NCBI GenBank assembly: GCA_016762995.1
Contig: JAESUT010000124.1
Span: 1-13,932, forward strand
Source: Gammaproteobacteria bacterium
GTDB taxonomy: Bacteria; Pseudomonadota; Gammaproteobacteria; Pseudomonadales; Pseudohongiellaceae
Length of the DNA stretch: 13,932 bases
Direction: 5' to 3'
This document shows positions 1-7,123 of this stretch, in pieces. The stretch's first letter is position 1, and every line of letters starts with the position of its first letter. The notes beneath the pieces are model-generated. The model was not told where the DNA came from. It saw only the letters and a program-made list of their open reading frames with translations, and did no database searches. Made by a program: the position numbers and the translations under genes.

Positions 1-138
1 ATTTTCGACATTATCTGGAAACGCATGCAATGGATAAAAAAGCAACGCATGAGCATTCAAGACATCAAAAATGAACATAAAGATTCAGAAGGCGACCCAA
101 AGATAAAAGCGCGGCGCAGGGAAATTGGCCGCAAATGA
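1..138 (+). pseudogene. Possible upstream part of the MFS transporter, in another frame
   Basis: The first frame is open from the window edge to a TGA at 136-138 and encodes a very charged 45-residue stretch (starting IFDIIWKRMQ, ending REIGRK). The transporter frame that follows is one base out of register and is closed by TAA at 104-106, so the two frames overlap only between about 107 and 138. A polar, charged segment directly before transmembrane segment 7 is what the central cytoplasmic loop of an MFS protein looks like. I infer that both parts once formed one gene and that a single-base change in 104-138 (or a sequencing error) split them. The alternative is the tail of an unrelated upstream gene. 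Confidence 0.4.
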
Positions 139-850
139 GGAAGACTCAACCGAGACCGTCGCTAGTGCCTCAGAAGATCATCCGCTCAGTAAAACTGAGA
201 CACGCGCCGCTATCCGCGTTTTCATAAGCAATCCTAGGTTCTGGTTAATCAGCCTTGGCGTTTCTTCATTGGCAGTTCTTTTTGAATTCCAAGTATTTTT
301 GCCCATTTATCTTAGTGAGACATTTTCCTTGCCGCCGGCACAAGCTGGCATGGCGTCTTCGGCATTTCCACTGGGGTGCCTCGTTGCGGTTTTCAGCGGA
401 GGTTTTATCTACGATAAACTTTCTAAAAGAAATATCGTTTATACAATGGGCGCTACGTTGATTATGGCTGTTTTATGCCTCCTGAGTTTGCGGCTGCTTG
501 GTGTCTATGATTTAGGCGCTGGACTAGAATTGGTGCTTACTATCGCTCTCATATTTCTTTTTGGCTTCGCGATCTCTCCGGCGTATTACATTCCTATGAG
601 TGTCTTCTCGATCGGCTTTGGCGGCAAGCATTGCGGTTTGCTTGTTGGCTTAATCGATGCATTTGCCTACTTTGGTGCAATGATGTTCGATTTTATTGGT
701 GGAGCAGTGGCGAACAAAGAAGGTGGGTGGGAGGATTTTATTCTTATTCTCATTGTGACTTCCATGTTGGCGACAATTATTATGACGGCCTTCCTCTATT
801 TAGACTATCGAGACTCAGAACGTGATCTCGAATTAGCTCTACCTTCCTAA
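125..850 (+). CDS. MFS transporter, C-terminal half (six TM segments)
   Basis: The 241 residues contain a polar N-terminal linker (to about residue 28) and then about six hydrophobic helices, the first being NPRFWLISLGVSSLAVLFEF. After the second helix comes GGFIYDKLSKR, the cytoplasmic G-x3-D-(K/R) loop expected between TM8 and TM9 of major facilitator superfamily carriers. MFS proteins have 12 helices, so this is only the second half. The only start available is TTG at 125, without a properly spaced ribosome binding site, so it is unlikely to be translated independently. The substrate cannot be read from the sequence; the layout resembles organophosphate/sugar-phosphate or general anion carriers. 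Either a frameshifted gene or a sequence error. Confidence 0.75.
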   Translation: MAANEEDSTETVASASEDHPLSKTETRAAIRVFISNPRFWLISLGVSSLAVLFEFQVFLPIYLSETFSLPPAQAGMASSAFPLGCLVAVFSGGFIYDKLSKRNIVYTMGATLIMAVLCLLSLRLLGVYDLGAGLELVLTIALIFLFGFAISPAYYIPMSVFSIGFGGKHCGLLVGLIDAFAYFGAMMFDFIGGAVANKEGGWEDFILILIVTSMLATIIMTAFLYLDYRDSERDLELALPS

Positions 851-968
851 AACAGCTTGATGATCCATTTCTTTGTGACAGCTTTGGTTTTGATGTGGAA
901 CAAGGATAACTTCTGAGAAAACACTATCTTTGTACGCTATTCACAATTGAGAACGATTGAGGTTTTCC

Positions 969-1262
969 ATGCACGCTCCCGCATACAAGAAAATGGCTGG
1001 TACCGCTGCAGTATTCCTTTCAAGCGACTTTGACAAAGCCGCTCCAGTTGAACGAGATGGCATGGTGTGGACGGCAGAAGAGCTACATCTTGATAAGCTG
1101 CCTAAGGAACGTCATCGCAAGCCGATGATGCAAACGGTGCTCGCATTGGAAGGCCTGGAGGAATACGACAAACCAGAAGATGGCGACATACGTTGCGTTG
1201 ACTCTGTTGGGAGTGATTTTGTCTATTTTCAGCTAATTAGCGGTTGGGTTCAGCAAAATTAG
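969..1262 (+). CDS. Small protein of unknown function (97 aa)
   Basis: I do not recognise a family. The start is ATG at 969, because GAGG at 959-962 lies 6 nt before it; a TTG at 957 in the same frame lacks such a site. The product is soluble and mixed-charge, with no signal peptide or membrane segment; it has a basic patch (KLPKERHRK) in the middle and an acidic stretch (EGLEEYDKPEDGD) after it. It stands alone: the transporter fragment ends 118 bp upstream and the next gene begins over 340 bp downstream. A hairpin with a T-rich tail follows directly, which supports a single-gene transcript. Confidence 0.75.
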   Translation: MHAPAYKKMAGTAAVFLSSDFDKAAPVERDGMVWTAEELHLDKLPKERHRKPMMQTVLALEGLEEYDKPEDGDIRCVDSVGSDFVYFQLISGWVQQN

Positions 1263-1271
1263 CATTTCAGT

Positions 1272-1311
1272 GCCCAGGGCCAACTAGGTCGCTGGGCTTT
1301 CCCGCCTTTTT
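1272..1311 (+). terminator. Probable Rho-independent terminator
   Basis: GCCCAG at 1272-1277 pairs with CTGGGC at 1292-1297, extended inward by GGCC/GGTC (one G.T pair) across a bulged G, with loop AACTA. It is followed by TTT and, after CCCGCC, by a run of five T at 1307-1311. It lies 10 nt after the stop codon of the 97-aa gene. The first T-tract is short, so efficiency is uncertain. Confidence 0.55.
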
Positions 1312-1465
1312 ACACCGCCCCTTTGATTTCTCTTCGATATCGAGCTTTTATCGTGGTCGCTTTCTTTGCGAGCATCTTAGTCACTTCAAATAGTCCAGGC
1401 TTCGGGGGCGTGAAAACCGAGTGCCCGAATGCTTGTTCTACATCAAGGTTTAGGTGGATAAAGGC
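1310..1465 (-). other. Short open frame, possible gene remnant
   Basis: On the minus strand 51 codons are open between TAG (read from 1468) and TAA (ending at 1310). The translation is basic and compositionally protein-like, ending KKATTIKARYRREIKGAV. There is no ATG near its beginning, only an internal ATG and GTG, and the frame is closed upstream. It could be the decayed tail of a gene or a chance open frame. I recognise no family. Confidence 0.18.
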
Positions 1466-1605
1466 CTATTCACTGCTGTTTATTCGATATTAGAAAGAAC
1501 CCTGCTATCAAAATGATTAGACTCGGCTGAGAACTAACAACCTTCTGGAATTTACTCCGATTGATCGAAATCGACATAAATTTCATATCAAATGAGAGGA
1601 TAGAC
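1312..1605. other. Intergenic region upstream of the cytochrome c/copper gene
   Basis: About 300 bp with no supported plus-strand gene. It should contain the promoter of the gene at 1606, but I cannot point to a convincing -35/-10 pair. The only other content is the short minus-strand open frame at 1310-1465. Confidence 0.5.
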
Positions 1606-3015
1606 ATGAGAATTTCGTCAATCATGAGCAAGGGCCTGCTACTGGCCTTTTTTGGAATGATACTTCCGTCGGCGACTCTCGCTCAGGAAATCACATTCCA
1701 CAAAGATATCGAGCCAATTCTGCAGCGCAGCTGCCAGAACTGCCATCGGCCTGCCGGTGTGGCACCAATGCCTCTGATCGAGTATGACCAAGTTGCCCCT
1801 TATGCCGGGCTTATTGAGTACAAGACGGGTTTACGTGACCGTGCTGGCGCAATGCCACCTTGGTATGCAGAGAAGGACGTCGGCATTCAACACTTTAAGA
1901 GTGACCCTTCTCTTAGTGATGCAGAGATCGCTGCCATATCCACCTGGGCCCGAAGTGGAACACCTAAAGGGGATGTAGCCGATGCCCCCGAGCCTCTGGT
2001 GTTCGATGACAGTATCAAATGGAGTCTGGGCGAGCCTGACTTGATCGTAAATACGGAAGACTTCTTTATGGCCGGTGGTCGACCGGACTGGTGGGGAGAG
2101 CTTCCAAGGATATCAACGGGTCTAACAGAAGATCGCTATGTGAAATCCGTAGAAATCGTAGAAGTGAATGATGTAGGCGTTGGCGCTGAAGCATCTGATA
2201 CCGTGGGTGGTTTGTATATTTTCCATCACATGATCTGGCGTACTGAGGTATTGGACGAGGATGGCAGATTGGTTGAAGGCGAGGCCGTTAACTGGCCGGT
2301 ACACGAAGTGGGCCGTAATGGTGACATCTTCGACCCGGACGCAGGCCCTTTACTTAAAGCCGGTTCTGCTTTTTTTACCGATTCCGTACACATGCACTCA
2401 AACGGCCGTGATACCACCGGTCATCTACAGATAGGGTTTACCTTTCATCCAGATGGTTATGAGCCTAAGTACAAGACTGGAATCAGCATCATGGGAAATG
2501 GCGTTGATATTAGTGTTGAAGGCAACGGTAAGGATCAGGAGTTACACGCCTACCAAGTACTGACAGAAAACACCAAGGTCATTACTTTCGAGCCTCACTT
2601 GCATGCTCCAGGTGATCGTATGTGTCTGGAAGCTATCTGGGGTTACGCGGTCGAGACACTATCCTGCGTGGGCTACGACCACAATTGGGTGCGAGGCTAT
2701 CCTTTTGCTGATGACTACACACCACTGCTACCAAAGGGCACCATTCTTCACATCACGGGTTATTTCGACAACACGGCTGGAAATGCCAATGTGCCAGATG
2801 CGCGTAACTGGCAGGGTTCTGGAAACCGCTCGGTAACTAATATGTTTATCGACTTGGGAAGCAGGGTAGCCATGACCGATGAGCAGTTTATGGAGGAGAT
2901 GGAAAAACGGCGTACCAATTTGAATCTTGGTCCTAACGATCACGTTATTGGTTGCCCGTTGTGCCTTGCCCCTCTGGTATGGCCGATTGAAAAAACCGCT
3001 GGCGGCAATGACTAA
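1606..3015 (+). CDS. Secreted cytochrome c - copper monooxygenase-like fusion protein
   Basis: 469 residues. ATG at 1606 is chosen because GAGAGGA at 1594-1600 precedes it by 5 nt; the longer TTG form (1561) would put a charged tail before the signal peptide. Residues 1-26 are a signal peptide (cleavage after TLA). A small cytochrome c domain follows, with heme-binding CQNCH at 43-47 and a candidate axial Met83 (AGAMPPW). The rest resembles copper type II ascorbate-dependent monooxygenase (PHM/DBM-like) folds: HHM at 207-209, HMH at 262-264, HLH at 331-333, then YDHNW and GYFDNT, motifs shared by the c-type cytochrome/monooxygenase-like proteins of environmental bacteria. I infer a periplasmic copper enzyme receiving electrons through its own heme. 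Substrate unknown. It is the first gene of a set with the secreted protein at 3138. Confidence 0.88.
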   Translation: MRISSIMSKGLLLAFFGMILPSATLAQEITFHKDIEPILQRSCQNCHRPAGVAPMPLIEYDQVAPYAGLIEYKTGLRDRAGAMPPWYAEKDVGIQHFKSDPSLSDAEIAAISTWARSGTPKGDVADAPEPLVFDDSIKWSLGEPDLIVNTEDFFMAGGRPDWWGELPRISTGLTEDRYVKSVEIVEVNDVGVGAEASDTVGGLYIFHHMIWRTEVLDEDGRLVEGEAVNWPVHEVGRNGDIFDPDAGPLLKAGSAFFTDSVHMHSNGRDTTGHLQIGFTFHPDGYEPKYKTGISIMGNGVDISVEGNGKDQELHAYQVLTENTKVITFEPHLHAPGDRMCLEAIWGYAVETLSCVGYDHNWVRGYPFADDYTPLLPKGTILHITGYFDNTAGNANVPDARNWQGSGNRSVTNMFIDLGSRVAMTDEQFMEEMEKRRTNLNLGPNDHVIGCPLCLAPLVWPIEKTAGGND

Positions 3016-3028
3016 CTGATAGTTGATT

Positions 3029-3073
3029 GGCTGGTATTGAAGGAAGCAACGTCGCTTCTGGGAAATACCAGCC
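3029..3073 (+). other. Intergenic stem-loop between the cytochrome gene and the next gene
   Basis: GGCTGGTATT at 3029-3038 is a perfect 10-bp complement of AATACCAGCC at 3064-3073. Within it GAAGC (3043-3047) pairs with GCTTC (3054-3058). There is no good T-run afterwards (only ATTTTAAT), so it is a poor terminator. It may be an mRNA processing, stability or attenuation element setting the ratio of the two proteins. Confidence 0.5.
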
Positions 3074-3137
3074 GCAAATTTTAATACAGCGAAACTCTTA
3101 CAGACGGAGGTCTTTCTGAATAGGAAAGAATCTAGAT

Positions 3138-4181
3138 ATGAAATTAGCATTCAAGCAAGAGATCGATAACAAGTTCAATAGCTTACTAAAGCCTGTCCTA
3201 GTGCTCTTCGCGAGCAGTCTGGTACTGGTTTCCAGCCTGGCGACAGCAGAGCCGGACTACGAATACACCAAGCACAGTTATGCTAGTGGTCAACACACTG
3301 AAGTTGCCTACGAGGGTTGGCGAGTAGATGACAGCGGTGCTATTACGTTCACGTTTGGTTACTTTAATCACAACTGGGAAGAAGAACTCGATATTCCCAT
3401 TGGTGAGAATAATCGCTTCACTACGGGTGATCCGGACCGTGGCCAGCCTACTCATTTCTTGCCGCGTCGAAACCGTTTTACCTTCGATGTGCCGGCGCCT
3501 GAAGGCTTCGCTGCAGATGATGAGTTGGTGTGGGAGGTGACGTCTCCTAACGGAGTGACCCGCGGAGCCTACGCGACTCTCAGAGATGATTACAAGATAG
3601 AAAATATAACGATCATGTCGGAAACTGGCTCTCTAGGAGCTGGTTCGTCCGATGAAACAATCAGGGCTAATACTCCGCCAGTGTCGGAACTAATCGGAGA
3701 CACTATTCGGACGGTTAGTGTGGGTCAAGCCCTGACGTTTCAGACTCGAGTTAGTGATGACGGCGTTCCAGAGCCCTTCGATCCCATGCGGCGCGTCAGG
3801 CGTCTCGGGGGTGCAGCCGCGGCCTTCATAACGGAAGAGTCGGTTCGCGAAAGAATGATGATGATGCCACCGCCAAAACCCACAGTGGCCAAGAATAATG
3901 GTTTGTTCTTGTCCTGGAATGTTTACCGAGCTCCAGAATCCGTAACGGCGGCACAGGATGTGGTGCATTTCGATCCGCCGCAGATTAAGCCTTGGGAAGA
4001 TACCCGTCCTACAGCTAACTCACCTTGGAGCTGGCTGTGGATACCGCCGGAGTTACCTGAAGATGGAATCTATGAAGTGTCTGTCACCTTTGATGAGCCA
4101 GGTACTTACCTGCTTTGGGGGCGCGCAGATGATGGCGGGTTGTACCAAGATCAATACCTGACGGTTAATGTTACCCGGTAG
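3138..4181 (+). CDS. Secreted protein of unknown function, partner of the copper/heme protein
   Basis: 347 residues. ATG at 3138 opens a long N-region followed by a signal peptide h-region (KPVLVLFASSLVLVSSLATA), with cleavage expected after ATA near residue 37. The mature protein looks all-beta: YEGWRVDDSGAITFTFGYFNHNWEEELDIPIG near the N-terminus and a C-terminal strand-rich part ending in GTYLLWGRADDGGLYQDQYLTVNV, like a bacterial Ig-type sandwich. No catalytic motif is visible. A run of four Met (RERMMMMPPP) sits in the middle. I know no named domain, but proteins with this pattern occur beside cytochrome c/copper monooxygenase-like genes, as here, 122 bp downstream in the same direction. 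A structural or metal-handling partner is my inference. Confidence 0.78.
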   Translation: MKLAFKQEIDNKFNSLLKPVLVLFASSLVLVSSLATAEPDYEYTKHSYASGQHTEVAYEGWRVDDSGAITFTFGYFNHNWEEELDIPIGENNRFTTGDPDRGQPTHFLPRRNRFTFDVPAPEGFAADDELVWEVTSPNGVTRGAYATLRDDYKIENITIMSETGSLGAGSSDETIRANTPPVSELIGDTIRTVSVGQALTFQTRVSDDGVPEPFDPMRRVRRLGGAAAAFITEESVRERMMMMPPPKPTVAKNNGLFLSWNVYRAPESVTAAQDVVHFDPPQIKPWEDTRPTANSPWSWLWIPPELPEDGIYEVSVTFDEPGTYLLWGRADDGGLYQDQYLTVNVTR

Positions 4182-4248
4182 GTTTTTTACAGACAGCTAG
4201 GTAGGTAGAGATGTTCTAGTAATAACCCTAGAGCTATCGACTATGAGC

Positions 4249-4284
4249 AAAACCAGGGGAGGGATTACTTCCTCTGGTTTTTTT
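4249..4284 (+). terminator. Strong Rho-independent terminator
   Basis: AACCAGGGGAGG (4251-4262) pairs with TTCCTCTGGTT (4269-4279) to give a stem of about 12 bp including two G.T pairs, loop of about 5 nt, followed by seven T (4278-4284). It ends the transcript of the secreted-protein gene and separates it from the CopC-like gene, which starts only 25 nt after the T-run. Read-through or attenuation into the CopC-like gene is possible. Confidence 0.85.
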
Positions 4285-4309
4285 ACGATTTAACAGTCAG
4301 GAGATTGAT

Positions 4310-4831
4310 GTGGGTGTAGTGCGTAGCGTGAAGAGTCGCAATTTGGTAAGCCAATCTCGAAAACCATTCGTGAGCCTGTTGTTGTCTCTGAGTTTTTTGT
4401 TCTCGTTATCGGCCAGTTCATTGGTTCTGGGCCAGCATGTTATGCCTGGCATGTCTGATCACGGCGGTCTGCAACTTTCTACTGTGCCTGCTGATGACGA
4501 AGTCGTTGCTAAGGCCCCCCAGTCGATCATGCTGAATTTTGAGTCTGAGGTGCGGTTGGTGAAGCTGGCGCTGAAAGAAACGAAGCAGGGCGAGATCCTG
4601 ATCGATTTTCGATATAACCCGGCTGTGGGCATGCAATACATGCAACTGCTTCCCTCGCTGGCAGCAGCTGATTATTACAAGGTTGAGTGGGCAGCGCTCG
4701 ATGCCAGTGGCAAGCTAGTTAAGGGTAGTTTCTACTTTTCATTTGGAGATGGTGCCAAGCCCCCATCGTCTTACATGCAGGGAATGGATCACAATATGCA
4801 GATCATCTCTCCAGATTATAGGTTGCTTTAG
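4310..4831 (+). CDS. CopC/YobA-like periplasmic copper protein with Met/His tails
   Basis: 173 residues. The start is GTG at 4310, with AGGAG at 4299-4303 and a 6-nt spacer; the overlapping ATG at 4308 runs into a stop. The signal peptide spans about residues 20-41 with likely cleavage after VLG. The mature protein begins QHVMPGMSDH, then shows the CopC-type Ig fold: LSTVPADDEVVAKAPQSIML, later strand VKGSFYFSFGD. CopC proteins bind Cu(II) through an N-terminal His and a His before the last strand (DGHxVxG); here the latter reads SGKLVKG, so that His is missing, and the first His is residue 2 of the predicted mature chain. Met and His are instead concentrated at both ends (C-terminal MQGMDHNM), which suits Cu(I) binding or delivery. 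Likely acts with the copper/heme protein upstream. Confidence 0.8.
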   Translation: MGVVRSVKSRNLVSQSRKPFVSLLLSLSFLFSLSASSLVLGQHVMPGMSDHGGLQLSTVPADDEVVAKAPQSIMLNFESEVRLVKLALKETKQGEILIDFRYNPAVGMQYMQLLPSLAAADYYKVEWAALDASGKLVKGSFYFSFGDGAKPPSSYMQGMDHNMQIISPDYRLL

Positions 4832-4852
4832 GAGCTAGTGCCCCGTCATATC

Positions 4853-4957
4853 CTATAGGGTAGACATATACCACCAAAGAAGAATCAGGGTGGGTACTAA
4901 TATGACGGTCATGAGGGCCGTGATGGCGATCATTTTATTGGCCCACAATCTTTTCAT
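4853..4957 (-). CDS. 34-residue single-pass membrane peptide
   Basis: The sequence encodes MKRLWANKMIAITALMTVIL then VPTLILLWWYMSTL: a basic N-terminus and one hydrophobic helix of about 21 residues ending in WWY. The start is supported by AGAGGA on the minus strand (about 4964-4969) with a 6-nt spacer to ATG. It lies 55 bp downstream of the 7-TM/PAS gene in the same direction and converges on the CopC-like gene, ending 21 bp from it. Small proteins of this type often accompany membrane complexes such as terminal oxidases or transporters, but no family is recognisable here, so no function is given. Confidence 0.55.
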   Translation of the reverse strand: MKRLWANKMIAITALMTVILVPTLILLWWYMSTL

Positions 4958-5012
4958 GCTTAATCCTCTGCACCTTCAGTGGTTTTCATGCTCATTTCCG
5001 ATGAAGGCAGTG

Positions 5013-6020
5013 TCAATTTAAATCAGGTTGCTCAGATTTTATTTCGGCATTTCTAATTACATAGATAGTCTGGGTTTCCGATTCATCTATGATGGTTTTT
5101 ATTCTTGCTTTGACAGAGAATGTCTTGCCATCTATACGCTCCATGATTGCGCTAAGCTCTTGTTCTTTATCGGTATTTTTGTGCCAATAATTCCCAGAAA
5201 AAAGATCGTCTATATACATCTTCCTAATTGCCTGTGAATTAGTATATCCGAATACGTTCTCCGCCCTTTTGTTCCAAGTTAGTAATAAACCCGCACTGTT
5301 CACAGTGAGGATGATATCGACAGAGTTGTCGAGAATAAACCTTAGGTTTGCCTCTGATCGTGTTTTCTCTTTGAGCAACGTGTTCAGCTTGGAATGGGCA
5401 TTCTCTATTTCCGCAAGGACCAGCGCTGACACCAGTATCGGAAATACCAGGACATCTAAGTAGTACAGCAGATACACCATTTCAGTCGAATCGACAATGA
5501 GTAGTGCTATTCGAATGGACGCAAGTGAGATGCCACTGAGAAATAACAGAATTTTCCCAGATAGAGCGGCAATTTCCGTGTGCCTGATTTTCCAGAGAAC
5601 CGCCAATACAGTAAAGATTGCAGGCAGAGTAATCGCAAGCCAACTGAGTGTTGAGTGAGGGTATCCGGTAACGACAGTAAAGACGAGCCCAAGAACGTAT
5701 GAAGCGAATAGGAGGCCAAGGAGTATCTTGTGGTTGGTACTAAATGCGCTTTCTTTGCGGATAATGGCGCAGAGCAACATCCAGGATGCAAAAAATTGTA
5801 GAAAGAAAGACAGAAGTAAAGCTAGGAAAGATTCAGGGCTGAAGGATAGCAACAGTGCTGGAATCTGTCTTAGGGCTTCGATTCCGATGGCAATACTACC
5901 CAGCAACAAGTAGGGCTTGCGCGTGCTATTGTAATTTACCCGCAGGCTAATAAAGGCCATCAGGTTGAGGATAAGAATGAAGCCTGTAGCGACTAAAACA
6001 TAGGCAGTTGGTTGGTTCAA
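5013..6020 (-). CDS. Seven-TM membrane sensor with C-terminal PAS domain
   Basis: 335 residues. The N-terminal 205 residues contain seven hydrophobic segments (roughly 6-26, 37-58, 65-87, 97-119, 123-143, 154-177, 181-205). A short predicted coiled linker (AEIENAHSKLNTLLKEKTRSEANL) leads to a PAS domain at about 225-328, seen from the pattern RFILDNSVDIILTVNSAG, then TWNKRAENVFGYT and the following DDLF segment. No histidine kinase, GGDEF, EAL or methyl-accepting domain follows, so any output must come from a partner. The start is TTG at 6020, kept because it completes TM1; the next ATG (5960) would cut into TM1. The ribosome binding site is weak. The family resembles N-terminal parts of bacterial membrane-bound sensor kinases or diguanylate cyclases. 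Confidence 0.83.
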   Translation of the reverse strand: MNQPTAYVLVATGFILILNLMAFISLRVNYNSTRKPYLLLGSIAIGIEALRQIPALLLSFSPESFLALLLSFFLQFFASWMLLCAIIRKESAFSTNHKILLGLLFASYVLGLVFTVVTGYPHSTLSWLAITLPAIFTVLAVLWKIRHTEIAALSGKILLFLSGISLASIRIALLIVDSTEMVYLLYYLDVLVFPILVSALVLAEIENAHSKLNTLLKEKTRSEANLRFILDNSVDIILTVNSAGLLLTWNKRAENVFGYTNSQAIRKMYIDDLFSGNYWHKNTDKEQELSAIMERIDGKTFSVKARIKTIIDESETQTIYVIRNAEIKSEQPDLN

Positions 6021-6120
6021 AATTCTAGATCTCGGCTCTTGGGCTTTTCGTGTCGGGACAACTTATCTTAGATAGCATTTAGGCTCAATATTTTACTACC
6101 AAAGAAGAAGATTAATGGGC

Positions 6121-6669
6121 CTACCAAGTTAAATCATCCGGGATCTGAAAGTCGGCATAGGGGTCATCTTCTTCACCAATAGTATTTTCTTGGGCCTGGA
6201 ACGCCACGACCTTAGCATCACGTTGCTCAATCTTCTTCGCTACACCTATGGGTACTAATACGTGATTGTGTTTCTGCCCGTCCTTCTGCGTAACTATGGC
6301 TAGTATGCCGCGACTGAGTTGATCAATCTGATCTTGACTGACGTAAATGTGTTTAATTAGTTTGCTATCGGTAAAACTGAATTTTTGGTCGCCGTCTTTG
6401 GCGACAATGTTCATCTCAATGAGCTGTTTTATCTGAGCCGCCAATGCATGTACTTCGGCTTGCTTGTTTTTTTCCAGATTCAGTTGCCGATCCTTAGCTA
6501 TCTTCTCGGACTTCGTTCGATCCAGCGCTAATTTATGCTGATCAACCGCAGGGTTCTTGGTCTTGCGGGCAAGTTTTTCCTGTTTATTTTTGGCGCGCTT
6601 GAGCTGCTTGGCTTTCTTATCGTCTATCAAGCCAGATTTTTTGAGTTGATCTTGTAGGGAAGCAGACAT
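6121..6669 (-). CDS. yaiL: YaiL family protein (DUF2058)
   Basis: 182 residues, the usual length. It begins MSASLQDQLKKSGLIDDKKA, followed by a long basic, probably helical region rich in Lys and Gln (to about residue 75), then KQLIEMNIVAKDGDQKFSFTD and the family's hallmark acidic C-terminus, EEDDPYADFQIPDDLTW. This matches E. coli YaiL, whose C-terminus is nearly the same (DDPYADFKVPDDLMW). The family is cytosolic and typical of Gammaproteobacteria; it is annotated as nucleoprotein/polysaccharide-associated, but its biochemical role is not established. ATG at 6669 is the only sensible start, although no clear ribosome binding site precedes it. No operon partner is evident; the PAS gene starts about 100 bp downstream. 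Confidence 0.95.
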   Translation of the reverse strand: MSASLQDQLKKSGLIDDKKAKQLKRAKNKQEKLARKTKNPAVDQHKLALDRTKSEKIAKDRQLNLEKNKQAEVHALAAQIKQLIEMNIVAKDGDQKFSFTDSKLIKHIYVSQDQIDQLSRGILAIVTQKDGQKHNHVLVPIGVAKKIEQRDAKVVAFQAQENTIGEEDDPYADFQIPDDLTW

Positions 6670-7123
6670 AGGGAAATAATTGGTTTGGGCTGTTAGTTGA
6701 GTGAGTAGTAGTTAGAAAGTCGAGGATCAGTCACGACCTGTGTTAGCTTAACATGGGCAATTCGGAAAACGAGAGTTAAAACCTTAGAGAGTTAAAATTT
6801 TGGAAAGTCCAAGTGTTGATTTGCGGCGGAACCTGACCCAGTATCGTCATCAGTTAGTTTGTTGCTAACAATGACGGGAAGGGTGGAAGGTGGGCTGGAT
6901 AGTCCTAGGTCGCGGCACAGCATAGGCACGTAAAACAGGCCTGTCATGACGGTCCATTGAGGCTCGATCCACGGGTAAATGGATTGCGAGGCCAGTGTTT
7001 TATCCAATTGAGATAAGTATGGGGGTGATTGAATTAGGTGCGGATCGTGTGAGATGTTGGTTATGTTGCCGCCTAACTTGTGAATTCTCTGAATCCTCCG
7101 ATTGTTGAGTTAGAATAGGAGCC
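6670..7123. other. Intergenic region with a minus-strand open frame and a short direct repeat
   Basis: No gene is firmly supported here. The region must hold the promoters of yaiL (leftward) and the lipoprotein gene (rightward). GAGAGTTAAAA occurs twice, at 6771-6781 and 6787-6797, with 16-bp spacing. A minus-strand frame is open from about 7113 to its TAA at 6792-6794 (about 106 codons), but its first conventional start is TTG at 7007 without a ribosome binding site. The encoded sequence (…WTVMTGLFYVPMLCRDLGL…) has no family I recognise; it may be a decayed gene. Confidence 0.4.

Noticed and set aside
4873..6109. 12-nt repeat ACCAAAGAAGAA at 4873-4884 and 6098-6109
   Set aside because: Short, A/G-rich and only two copies; one copy is explained by the small membrane gene's codons.
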